From Candidatus Poribacteria bacterium (GTDB lineage: Bacteria > Poribacteria > WGA-4E > WGA-3G): 64,000 nucleotides of DNA. Shown here piece after piece: positions 43,754 to 52,577 of this stretch (positions within the stretch are counted from its first letter, which is position 1; each line of letters starts with the position of its first letter). The position numbers and the translations under genes are program-made. The stretch spans positions 45,684-109,683 of the forward strand of contig JAJEIE010000001.1 of the NCBI GenBank assembly GCA_022827625.1, in the 5' to 3' direction. The notes under the pieces are model-generated. The model was not told the origin of the DNA. It was given only the letters and a program-made list of their open reading frames with translations, and ran no database searches.

Positions 43754-44842
43754 TTGATAAATTTATACGGAGCAACGTATGACAGAATACAACTGCTTCG
43801 CCACGTCGGAGATGTGTCGCAAATCGCCCACGCCAAAACATATCAACTGACAGATGGCAATGAAAAGGGTGTTGACGCGATTGACTTCCGAACCGGGAGC
43901 GGTCTCAATTTTACCGTGCTACCGAGCCGCGGATTAGACATCTCTTACGCCGAATATCAGGGTGTGCCGCTCTGTTGGCGTTCAAGCACCGGAGATGTCA
44001 ATCCTGCCTATTATGAATCTGAGGGCCTCGGTTGGCTGCGGAGTTTCTATGGCGGTTTACTGACAACCTGTGGGATGCGGCAAGTTGGCGTGCCGGGCGA
44101 GGATGACGATGAGGCATTAGGGCTTCACGGTCGGGTTTCAAATATCCCTGCGAAAAACGTTTGGGTTGATAGCCGGTGGGAAGGTCACCGTTATATGTTA
44201 TGGGCGCAGGGCAAGGTTAAAGAGACCGCTGCTTTGGGTGAACACCTCTCACGCACCCGCAGGATTTGGACAGAGCTGGGTTCCCGTACGTTGCATATCG
44301 AGGATATCGTTGAAAACTTGGGATACCAAGATTCACCACACATGTACCTCTTCCATATTAACATTGGATTCCCGATCCTCACCCAGGACAGCGAACTACT
44401 TGCTCCCTCCTCGCAGGTCACACCACGAGATGAAACGGCTGCTGCAGACTTGAATAACTACAATCTCTGCGAACCGCCGACTGTTGATTTTCAGGAACAG
44501 GCATTCTATCACGAAATGGAACCCGACGTTGATAATCACATCCGTGTTGCTCTCGTAAATCGCAACTTTAACGATGGACAAGGTATCGGTGTATCGGTAC
44601 GCTACCATAAAACACAATTTCCAAACTTCGTCCAGTGGAAGATGTGCGGTGAAGGGACCTATGTTATGGGTTTAGAACCATCAAACTGTGGGGTAGAAGG
44701 TCGAGCAAAAGAGCGCGAACGCGGGACCCTACAGTATATTGAACCCGGTGGACGGAGACACTATGAAGTCGAAATCGGTGTGCTAACCTCCAACGAAGAA
44801 ATTGATGCGTTCCAAGAAAGAATCGCAAAAACTCAAAATTAA
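43754..44842 (+). CDS. DUF4432 aldose-1-epimerase-like protein
   Basis: 362 residues from TTG 43754, preceded by AGGAG at 9 bases; the frame from 43619 covers the promoter. A galactose-mutarotase-like beta-sandwich: FTVLPSRGLDISYAEYQGVPLCW, TTCGMRQVG, LGLHGRVSNIPA and MYLFHINIGFPILT. DUF4432 relatives bind sugars and may act on anomers of unusual aldoses or sulfosugars. Catalytic His and Glu candidates lie in GLHGR and in MGLEPSNCG. It stands ahead of the DUF3352 lipoprotein gene by 43 bases. Confidence 0.85.
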   Translation: MINLYGATYDRIQLLRHVGDVSQIAHAKTYQLTDGNEKGVDAIDFRTGSGLNFTVLPSRGLDISYAEYQGVPLCWRSSTGDVNPAYYESEGLGWLRSFYGGLLTTCGMRQVGVPGEDDDEALGLHGRVSNIPAKNVWVDSRWEGHRYMLWAQGKVKETAALGEHLSRTRRIWTELGSRTLHIEDIVENLGYQDSPHMYLFHINIGFPILTQDSELLAPSSQVTPRDETAAADLNNYNLCEPPTVDFQEQAFYHEMEPDVDNHIRVALVNRNFNDGQGIGVSVRYHKTQFPNFVQWKMCGEGTYVMGLEPSNCGVEGRAKERERGTLQYIEPGGRRHYEVEIGVLTSNEEIDAFQERIAKTQN

Positions 44843-44885
44843 CGCCACCCATTTTTAACGAAACGACAATCAGAAGGAAAAACCC

Positions 44886-46898
44886 ATGAAAAACTATTTG
44901 CCCCTACATACAATAGCGCTGCTACTGCTGACAACGTTCGTGTTCATCGGTTGTAGCGCGAAAGAGACAGCACCGCCGGACACCGCGGATATACCTTTGA
45001 CCCAGGAACCTGTGGAGACAGAGGCGGAGATGACAGAGAAACCACAGGCACCCGAAGCTGATGCGGATGACGAAGCACTGTCTCCAGAGGCGGAGATGAC
45101 AGAGAAACCGCAGGCACCCGAACAAGAAACTAAACCTGAAACGGCGATGCCAACGGTGGAGATGCCGAGTGACAGCGTCCTGCATTTGATCCCTGCGTCG
45201 ACTTTAGGCGTCATTTATTGCCCGAGCTTGACTGAATTAGATAATCGGATTAACATGTTAGCAGCCGACTTGCTACCGACGGCTGAGCCACCAGAGGTCC
45301 TCGCTGGAATTTTGGCGGACGCTTTTGGTGCTGGGTTTGAAAGTCTTGCCGAATTAGAAGAAATCGGGTTGGATATGAACCAAGACTTTGCAATCTTTAT
45401 GACTTCCCTGAAGCCACCCGATCTCTCCGCAACCGTACATCTCACGAACCCTGACGCTATGAAACAGGTGATTGATGCCGAGAGCGAAGGAACGGCACCC
45501 ATAGAATATAAGGGTGTAACCTATTGGAATGCAGCGGGTGGCGGCGGGAGTTTCGCCATCATAGATAATATTCTCGTTTTTACGCGAACTCCTGAGGTCT
45601 GTGAAAGCGTAATTGATACCTATACAGGCACCCAACAGGCTGTCACAAGTAATCCAGAATACCGTGCCTTTCTCGCTGACATTGCTGAAGCAACTTCACA
45701 ACTCGCAGTCTATTTTGACTTTGAACCCATTGCATCCGACTTAAACGCTCGCCTTGAGAGCGGATTGGAAGGGTTGAGAGACAATCTTGAAAGCGATCCC
45801 ACGACTATGGCAGCGGCACCCTTTCTTGAAGGGATGACCAAGACAGCCATAGAAATACTGAATCAGGTGAAATCTCTAAATGCAGCCCTTGAAATCGAGG
45901 GTACCGATGTGCAACTCACTCAGTTCTTTGAAATCAAAAGCGGTGGTAACCTTCAGGATCTATTGACGCAGATGAAACCACACCCGCTCGCACTTCTTGA
46001 CGATTTTTCAAGCCAAGTGTTTATGAAAGGTGGGTTTCAAATTAAACCCGAGTTGCTCAATGAAATGAATATGTTCTGGATAGAAATGTTTTCGCAAAAC
46101 TTTACGCCAGAACAGGCAGCGTCATTTGAAGAACTCGTTAAGCGTGTGGAACACGTTTATAAGTCTTTTGGTGATGAATGGGTTTTCACTGCCAATTACA
46201 CCAATAGTCTGCTTCCCGATTACCTGCTCGTCTGTGAAGTGAAGGATGAACAGCCCGTGAGGACCTATCTCGAAGAGATGCTCCTTGAACAACTCCGTCA
46301 GTCAACGCAGATTATGCGCGATGTAACCGGCAACATGCCACAGTTAAACATGTATGATGGTGCCCACGCCGGCACCCCAATTATGCATAACGGCGTTGAA
46401 ATTAAAAGTCTGGTCTTCCCGAATTTCGGTGCAGCTCTTGGAGAGATGCCAGCACCAACTTCTGAGCTGATACCTAAAGAATGGACGTGGTATCACGCGT
46501 TCTATGAAGGTCAACTCTTCCTTGCTATAGGAAACCTTGAACCTATTAAGACGGCATTGGATCAGAAAACGCAAACCGATGAGGTACCTCTTGAAAGTCC
46601 AAGTTACCAGAAACTTGTTGAAATGTTGGGGACCGACAATAACCTATTTTTTGCGGTTTCCCCAATGACGGCAGTTAAAGGCCTTTTGCCGATTATCGCG
46701 AGAATGGATCCTGATGCTGCTGCCCCCATGCAAATGTTGTCTGGGATGCTCATGAATATGCCAGAGACGTATAGTATCGGATTTTCCGCTAAAGCCGAAG
46801 AGAGCGGCATCGGTGCCAAACTGCTGTTAACCCTTGGTGAGTTCAAACAACTTATCCAGATGATTGCGATGATGCAGAGCATGGGACAGATGCAGTAA
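44886..46898 (+). CDS. DUF3352-like lipoprotein with acidic linker repeats
   Basis: 670 residues. Lipobox F-I-G-C23. The low-complexity linker (about 28-95) holds an exact tandem-like pair EAEMTEKPQAPE at 46-57 and 68-79, encoded by 36-base copies with one mismatch. The body is a large alpha/beta domain (LIPASTLGVIYCPSL, FAIFMTSLKPPDLS, YWNAAGGGGSFAIIDN, SQLAVYFDFEPIAS) like DUF3352 and related envelope proteins of unknown role. It is the last gene before a strong terminator. Confidence 0.75.
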   Translation: MKNYLPLHTIALLLLTTFVFIGCSAKETAPPDTADIPLTQEPVETEAEMTEKPQAPEADADDEALSPEAEMTEKPQAPEQETKPETAMPTVEMPSDSVLHLIPASTLGVIYCPSLTELDNRINMLAADLLPTAEPPEVLAGILADAFGAGFESLAELEEIGLDMNQDFAIFMTSLKPPDLSATVHLTNPDAMKQVIDAESEGTAPIEYKGVTYWNAAGGGGSFAIIDNILVFTRTPEVCESVIDTYTGTQQAVTSNPEYRAFLADIAEATSQLAVYFDFEPIASDLNARLESGLEGLRDNLESDPTTMAAAPFLEGMTKTAIEILNQVKSLNAALEIEGTDVQLTQFFEIKSGGNLQDLLTQMKPHPLALLDDFSSQVFMKGGFQIKPELLNEMNMFWIEMFSQNFTPEQAASFEELVKRVEHVYKSFGDEWVFTANYTNSLLPDYLLVCEVKDEQPVRTYLEEMLLEQLRQSTQIMRDVTGNMPQLNMYDGAHAGTPIMHNGVEIKSLVFPNFGAALGEMPAPTSELIPKEWTWYHAFYEGQLFLAIGNLEPIKTALDQKTQTDEVPLESPSYQKLVEMLGTDNNLFFAVSPMTAVKGLLPIIARMDPDAAAPMQMLSGMLMNMPETYSIGFSAKAEESGIGAKLLLTLGEFKQLIQMIAMMQSMGQMQ

Positions 46899-46908
46899 GT
46901 TCGTTCCT

Positions 46909-46946
46909 AACTCGCCTACAAAATCTGTGGGCGAGTTTTTATTTTG
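46909..46946 (+). terminator. Strong intrinsic terminator after the DUF3352 gene
   Basis: AACTCGCCTACA and TGTGGGCGAGTT form a 12-base stem (one G-U pair) over a 5-base loop, followed by TTTATTTT. It lies 10 bases after the stop codon. Confidence 0.9.
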
Positions 46947-47246
46947 AATCATAACCCGAGTTACCACTTCGCAACACTCGTGAATTTAGACGATTTCTAT
47001 ATTAGGCTTACACTCGCCATAAATTACTAACAGTTAATATTTTAAAAGTTATATTAGGGTCAATCAAATATTATTTTCACAATATAATAAGCGTGTCCTA
47101 ATATGGATACTGTCCTAAAACCTTGCTATCACTGATTTTTTCCGTTAATAACCTTGCTAAAAAATTGGATTTTCGATATTATATCCTATACTATTTTGTT
47201 ACATATACACAACACTGGCACCTTTAAACATAGGAGGCTAATAAAA
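46947..47246. other. AT-rich intergenic region before the porin gene
   Basis: About 300 AT-rich bases with no gene. ATATTAGG (near 47051) and CCTAATAT (near 47097) form an inverted pair around a TATAAT-like box, so the porin-BCCT promoter and an operator may lie here. TAGGAGG at 47231 is the ribosome site of the next gene. Confidence 0.45.
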
Positions 47247-48545
47247 GTGTTTAGGCATAATCGAAAACGCCAATACATCTTCGGTCTCGGCATTGCTCTG
47301 TTACTAATTATCTCTCCATTTGCGGTTGCTGATACCACCGAAGAAGCAGAAGAAGTTGTTGAGACACCAACACCTAAGAAAAGTCCTATAAAAGTCGGCG
47401 GTGCAATGCGCGTTAATTACGCCTACGGCTCTTATGGCGATGAGGACAATCCCCACCGCCGCGGCGAAAAGATCGGCGATGTTGACCTTGAGATATTCCG
47501 ACTCAATGCTGACTTGGACTATCACAACATCATTAGTCGGCTTGAATACCGATGGTATGACGGCTACAGCATGATACACACAGCGTGGTTAGGCTATAAA
47601 CTCAGTGATTCCGGTACAGTTAAAGCGGGTATTGTGCGAGCCCCCTTTGGTCCAACCGCCTACGGTATTTCTACGAGCTGGTTTTTCGACCAGCATTTTT
47701 ATGTCGGGCTTGCTGACGACATGGATTTGGGAATCAGATGGAGCGATACCCTCGGTAAGCTTGCCCTTGATGTGGCTTACTATCCTATGGGCGAATTCCA
47801 AACCGATGGTGGCAGTCTTGCCAGTTCTCTCTACAGTTATGACGTTGTCAAATGGGAAGAGCAAGCCGATGCAGCGGGAAACGTCGAATGGGGGGCAGGC
47901 GAAAACGGGTTTAGTGAGCAACATCAATTTAACGTTCGTGCCATCTATACCCTTGAGAACATCGCAGATGTCGGTGTATCGCTTCAATACGGGTTGTTGA
48001 GCGGAACAAATGTGGGAGAGGATGATAGTGGGAACCACTACGCCTTTTCGGCACATGCGAAGAACACCTTCGCAGATTTCACGCTCTTTTCACAATTCTC
48101 CTATTACGCCCATAACATCACGGATGACACACCTTGGAGCACCGGGGATTTAATCCCAATGGGCGCTTACGATTTTGCATGGCCCGTCGCTTCTACGGGG
48201 TTAATACCTGGTCTCTCTCTGCGTTATGGGGGTATAGACACCTCTGGCATCTCATGGATTGATAGTGTCACGCCTTATGCCGAATGGAGCACTATCCTTA
48301 AAACCGTAGACGATTACAACCCCAGCACCCTCGTGACACTCGGTGCCAGTTGGACAGTCTTAGGTGCGCTGTATGTCTATAGTGATCTTGCACTTTCCGA
48401 TGGTAACTTCTTTGTTGGGAACAGAACAGCTGATGGCAAGGTGGAAGGCTACGGGAACATCTATACGGGTGCTGGCGACTTTGGGGCTAATGGAAATAAC
48501 GCATGGAATTGGCGACTTAATTTCAACTTCGGTTATTATTTCTAA
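47247..48545 (+). CDS. Outer-membrane porin-like beta-barrel protein
   Basis: 432 residues starting at GTG 47247 (TAGGAGG 9 bases upstream). A signal peptide (FGLGIALLLIISPFAVA) precedes an acidic linker. The rest alternates in beta-strand style (VGGAMRVNYAYGSYG, LEYRWYDGYSMIHTAWLGYKL, GIVRAPFGPTAYG) and ends NFNFGYYF, a terminal Phe typical of barrel assembly signals. It resembles phosphate- or anion-selective porins. The BCCT transporter gene follows after 37 bases, so both likely import the same solute. Confidence 0.85.
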   Translation: MFRHNRKRQYIFGLGIALLLIISPFAVADTTEEAEEVVETPTPKKSPIKVGGAMRVNYAYGSYGDEDNPHRRGEKIGDVDLEIFRLNADLDYHNIISRLEYRWYDGYSMIHTAWLGYKLSDSGTVKAGIVRAPFGPTAYGISTSWFFDQHFYVGLADDMDLGIRWSDTLGKLALDVAYYPMGEFQTDGGSLASSLYSYDVVKWEEQADAAGNVEWGAGENGFSEQHQFNVRAIYTLENIADVGVSLQYGLLSGTNVGEDDSGNHYAFSAHAKNTFADFTLFSQFSYYAHNITDDTPWSTGDLIPMGAYDFAWPVASTGLIPGLSLRYGGIDTSGISWIDSVTPYAEWSTILKTVDDYNPSTLVTLGASWTVLGALYVYSDLALSDGNFFVGNRTADGKVEGYGNIYTGAGDFGANGNNAWNWRLNFNFGYYF

Positions 48546-48582
48546 TCTACTTTATGTTCTTTTACTATAGGAGAATTTTGAA

Positions 48583-50202
48583 ATGCACGAAGAAGGAAAA
48601 CAACCACAGTATATGCAGGAAAGGGAATATAAGAAGTTATTCGGTTTAGAGATTTACCTCACACCTGTATTCGTTATTTCCAGTATCGCCATCGTTGCTT
48701 TCATCATCGGGTCTCTCGTCTTCCAAGAAGGTGCCACAAAACTCTTTGGAGGCCTCCGAGTCTGGCTTACTACGAACCTTGATTGGCTGTTCATGATTAC
48801 TGCTAATCTCGTTTTTCTTTTTTGTCTGGTCGTCGCATTTTCTCCACTGGGTAAGGTCCGTCTCGGTGGTGCAGATGCGAAGCCTGAGTATTCCTACTTA
48901 ACTTGGCTTGCCATGCTTTTTGCTGCCGGTGTCGGGATTGGGCTTCTCTTCTTTGGTGTGTCGGAGCCGGTTACCTATTTTCAGGGAGGTAGCTACTCGC
49001 CGCTGGGAACAGAAACGGTTTACGATCCAGCGACGGTCTACACCGCTGAAAATGTCCCCGACGTTGGAGATCCTAAAGTTCAAGCAGCGGCGTCCTTGGG
49101 TATAGCGACGACGGTCTTCCATTGGGGGCTCCAAGGGTGGGCGATCTACGGTGTTGTTGGACTTGCGCTTGCATTTTTCGCTTACAACCGAGGTTTGCCA
49201 CTCCTCATCCGATCCGCCTTCTATCCCATATTCGGCGACCGGATCTGGGGCTGGCCGGGACACATCATTGATACCTTCGCCATATTCGCTGGCATCTTTG
49301 GGCTCGCAACCTCGCTCGGCTTAGGTGTGCAACAGATAACCGCCGGACTTGACGATCTGTTTGGGATACCAGCGAACAATCTCACGATGGTCATATTAAT
49401 TGTCGTGATTACTGCTATCGCACTCGGATCGGTGATCACAGGAATCAATGTCGGTATCAAACGGCTCAGCCAGTTCAACATCATTCTCGCCTTTTTGTTG
49501 CTGTTGGCTGTTATCGTTCTGGGGCCGACACTCTACATTTTCCGTAGTTTCTTCACCGGGATTGGCGCCTATATCATGAAGATTGTGCCGCTCAGTAACT
49601 GGATCGGACGCGAGGACACCGCCTTCTTTCACGATTGGACAACGTTCTATTGGGCATGGTGGATCGCTTGGGCACCGTTCATCGGCACCTTCATTGCTCG
49701 CATCTCAAAAGGGCGCACGGTTCGTGAATTTGTAATCTTCGTCCTGCTGCTACCGACCTTACTCTGTCTAATTTGGTTTAGTGCCTTTGGTGGCACTGCG
49801 ATCCACCAGTTCCTCACTGAGGGTTACACTGACGTAACCGAAAGAGTTGAGACATATAATTACGAACTGGCACTCTTCAAAATGTTCGAAGGACTCCCGT
49901 GGGCAACGCTGCTCTCCTGTGTCGGTATGACGTTGACAATCATCTTTTTCGTTACCTCATCGGATTCTGGTTCTCTGATTATCGACATTATCGCAGCAGG
50001 CGGCAAGATTGATGCGCCAGTGCCGCAACGGGTTTTCTGGTGTACGGCAGAGGGCTTGGTCGCTATCGCGCTACTCCTCGGCGGCGGGTTGAAATCGTTG
50101 CAAGCTGCGTCCTTGGCGACAGGGTTCCCCTTCGCTATTGTACTGTTGGGTATGGGGATCTGCGTCTGGATCGGGCTTCGCAAGGAAGCACGTCAATTTT
50201 AA
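48583..50202 (+). CDS. BCCT family betaine/carnitine/choline transporter
   Basis: 539 residues, about 12 transmembrane helices. FAAGVGIGLLFFGVSEPVTYF and FHWGLQGWAIYGVVGLALAF are the glycine and Trp-rich BCCT signature; YWAWWIAWAPFIGTFIARISKGRT matches the helix-8 region. The family carries quaternary ammonium or sulfonium solutes (betaine, choline, DMSP) with Na+ or H+. TATAGGAGAA precedes the ATG. With the porin upstream it forms an uptake pair across both membranes. Confidence 0.93.
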   Translation: MHEEGKQPQYMQEREYKKLFGLEIYLTPVFVISSIAIVAFIIGSLVFQEGATKLFGGLRVWLTTNLDWLFMITANLVFLFCLVVAFSPLGKVRLGGADAKPEYSYLTWLAMLFAAGVGIGLLFFGVSEPVTYFQGGSYSPLGTETVYDPATVYTAENVPDVGDPKVQAAASLGIATTVFHWGLQGWAIYGVVGLALAFFAYNRGLPLLIRSAFYPIFGDRIWGWPGHIIDTFAIFAGIFGLATSLGLGVQQITAGLDDLFGIPANNLTMVILIVVITAIALGSVITGINVGIKRLSQFNIILAFLLLLAVIVLGPTLYIFRSFFTGIGAYIMKIVPLSNWIGREDTAFFHDWTTFYWAWWIAWAPFIGTFIARISKGRTVREFVIFVLLLPTLLCLIWFSAFGGTAIHQFLTEGYTDVTERVETYNYELALFKMFEGLPWATLLSCVGMTLTIIFFVTSSDSGSLIIDIIAAGGKIDAPVPQRVFWCTAEGLVAIALLLGGGLKSLQAASLATGFPFAIVLLGMGICVWIGLRKEARQF

Positions 50203-50208
50203 TAACAA

Positions 50209-50325
50209 TTGGCTGTCAGCAGTGGGCAGTCAGAAAAATGGTTGTCGGCAGTCGGTGAAGCGTTTTTGATTAAGTCAACACCTTTTCGCCAACTGCCGAA
50301 AGCCGATAACTGAAAACCAATAACT
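50209..50325. repeat. Degenerate intergenic repeat before accA
   Basis: Runs of GGCTGTCAGCAGTGGGCAGT and GTTGTCGGCAGTCGG at one end face AACTGCCGAAAGCCGATAAC and TGAAAACCAATAACT at the other, in roughly inverted order. A similar layout occurs at 57017-57147. It ends directly at the accA ATG, so it supplies the 5' leader. Confidence 0.55.
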
Positions 50326-51297
50326 ATGAACACAGCAGAACTTGAATTTGAAAGACCATTTATCGAGTTGGAACGTCACCTCACGCAACTGGAAACCTTC
50401 GCGCAAGCACACCCTGAGTTAGACCTGAAAGAAGGGATGGACGCGCTAAAACAGAATGCAGATACGCTTACAAAGCAGACGTTCCGAAATCTGAGTCGTT
50501 GGGATAAAGTGCGGTTGGCGCGCCATGCGCAACGTCCGCAAGCACCGTTCTATATCAACGCCCTTCTTGATGAACCTACCGAACTTCATAGCGATAAGTT
50601 ATACGGCGACGACCGCGCCCTTATCGGCGGATTGGCATGGTTTGATGGGCAACCCCTCGTCTACCTCGCACAGCAGAAAGGGACGAACCTTGAAGAGCGG
50701 CAGGAGATGAACTTCGGCTACACGCACCCAGAGGGCTATCGCAAGGCAAGACGATTGATGCAGTTGGCGAATAAGTTCAACCGCCCCTTACTCTGTTTTG
50801 TGGATACACCGGGGGCACACTTCGATCTCCGTTCCGAGGAATACGGACAGGCAATGGCGATCGCTGAAAATATCGCTGAGATGATGGCACTGCGCGTGCC
50901 GATTCTCGTCGTTATTATCGGTGAAGGTGGGAGCGGGGGTGCGCTGGCAATTGCAGTCGGCAATCGTGTGTTGATGATGGAGTACGCCGTCTACTGCGTC
51001 GCGCCCCCTGAAGCCTGTAGCGGTATCGTATGGAAGGACAAAGGCGAACACGCACCAGAGGCGACCGAAGGTTATAAACCGACCGCCCCGGATCTGCTTA
51101 AGTTAGGTATCATCGACCAAGTTGTCCGTGAACCTCTCGGGGGTGCGCACAGAGATCCAGAAGCCGCAGCGCGCAGCGTTAGACGTGCTATACGCAGACA
51201 TCTGACCGAATTGATGCAAATGACACCGCAACAACTCATCCAACAGAGACATGAACGGTATCGCCACATCGGGCTTTACGGCGAAGATTCTGCTTGA
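50326..51297 (+). CDS. accA: Acetyl-CoA carboxylase carboxyltransferase subunit alpha
   Basis: 323 residues. LEFERPFIELERHLTQLE is the AccA start; NFGYTHPEGYRKARRLMQLA, FVDTPGA (158-164), GEGGSGGALAIAVGNRVLMME and YCVAPPEACSGIVWKD match the enzyme core. The block after DTPGA is HFDLRSEEYGQ instead of the usual YPGIGAEERGQ, an unusual change near the active site. AccA joins AccD to move the carboxyl from biotin to acetyl-CoA, the first step of fatty acid synthesis. accD is not adjacent. Confidence 0.93.
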   Translation: MNTAELEFERPFIELERHLTQLETFAQAHPELDLKEGMDALKQNADTLTKQTFRNLSRWDKVRLARHAQRPQAPFYINALLDEPTELHSDKLYGDDRALIGGLAWFDGQPLVYLAQQKGTNLEERQEMNFGYTHPEGYRKARRLMQLANKFNRPLLCFVDTPGAHFDLRSEEYGQAMAIAENIAEMMALRVPILVVIIGEGGSGGALAIAVGNRVLMMEYAVYCVAPPEACSGIVWKDKGEHAPEATEGYKPTAPDLLKLGIIDQVVREPLGGAHRDPEAAARSVRRAIRRHLTELMQMTPQQLIQQRHERYRHIGLYGEDSA

Positions 51298-51315
51298 GGA
51301 ATGAATGCACGCGAT

Positions 51316-52446
51316 ATGAAAATCCGAACGATTACGACGGGCATTCCGCTCCCTTTTGCGCCGTATCAACTTGAACGCGCTGCGAAGTTTAACGCCGCCG
51401 CTCAAACCTATTTTGAATCGAACGGCTACGAGGTCCAAACAACACGCGTCAGCTCCCAAATCTGGGATGAGGCGCGCGATATAGATGCGATTCTTGGATT
51501 AGAGTCCCGCGCCCAAGCATTAGGGATTGACTTCCTTAACTTGGGGACAATCCTGCCAGGAAAACGATCAACGAAAACGCACCTCGCACAGGTTGTTGAT
51601 GCGATTGTCCAAACTGAGAGGCTCTTTGCTACTGTTACGGTTACCACACAATCTGGAGATGTGGCATCCGAGATCACGAAAAGCACAGCAGACATCATTC
51701 AACAGATAGCACACCGAACCGATGCTGGCTACGGAAATCTCCGTTTTGCAGCGTTGATGAATTGCCCACCGAATACCCCCTTCTTTCCAGCCGCCTATTG
51801 GCAAGACACCCGGACGAACTTCGGCATCGGATGGCAGGCGGTTGATTTAGTGAATCAGGCGTTCACGGACGCCCAAAATTTAGAGACCGCGCTACAGAAC
51901 CTGAAAATCCTAATGGAAACGGAAGGGCAAAAGATTGTCGAACTCGCAGAGGTGCTGGCGCGGGAATGGGGGATCAAATTTGTAGGCATAGATGTGTCCC
52001 CTGCTCCTATGGGTGATGAAAGCATCGCTTATGCCATGGAGCAACAACTCCCGGCTTATTTTGGCGAGCGCGGCACGTTGACAGTCGCTGCGGGTCTGAC
52101 ACGTACGCTCCGATCACTTGACCTACCCCTCTGTGGTTATTCTGGATTAATGCTCCCCGTCCTTGAAGATGTCGGGTTGGGAAGGCGGAGTGAATCCGGC
52201 TATTTTAACCTCGACAGTCTCCTCCTCTATTCTACTGTCTGCGGCACAGGGTTGGATACAATTCCTATACCCGGTGATGCTTCAAACGCTCAACTCGCCG
52301 CCATTCTCACGGATGTTGCTACCCTCTCTATTCGGCTCTCTAAGCCTTTATCGGTGCGTCTTTTTCCGGTTCCGGGACGTAAGGCAGGCGACATGACCCA
52401 GTTTCAATCCCCGTATCTGACAAATACAACTGTTATGCCTATCTGA
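51316..52446 (+). CDS. DUF711 family protein
   Basis: 376 residues from ATG 51316, where the typical DUF711 start KIRTITTGIPLP begins; an ATG at 51301 adds five residues. GDVASEITKSTADIIQQIAH, FAALMNCPPNTPFFPAAYW, KFVGIDVSPAPMGDESIAYA and GYSGLMLPVLEDVGLGRR are conserved blocks. DUF711 (UPF0210) is related to radical-enzyme or ACT-linked proteins, function unknown. It starts just after accA and likely shares its transcript. Confidence 0.87.
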   Translation: MKIRTITTGIPLPFAPYQLERAAKFNAAAQTYFESNGYEVQTTRVSSQIWDEARDIDAILGLESRAQALGIDFLNLGTILPGKRSTKTHLAQVVDAIVQTERLFATVTVTTQSGDVASEITKSTADIIQQIAHRTDAGYGNLRFAALMNCPPNTPFFPAAYWQDTRTNFGIGWQAVDLVNQAFTDAQNLETALQNLKILMETEGQKIVELAEVLAREWGIKFVGIDVSPAPMGDESIAYAMEQQLPAYFGERGTLTVAAGLTRTLRSLDLPLCGYSGLMLPVLEDVGLGRRSESGYFNLDSLLLYSTVCGTGLDTIPIPGDASNAQLAAILTDVATLSIRLSKPLSVRLFPVPGRKAGDMTQFQSPYLTNTTVMPI

Positions 52447-52577
52447 CTACCGATGGGCGTATATTGTGGGAAAATATCTATTTCTATTGCTAATTGTCAC
52501 GACTTTTGGTAAGATGATGTGAACAAAATTTGATGGGCGTTGTTTAGTAAAAACACATCCGAAACTAAGGAATAATC

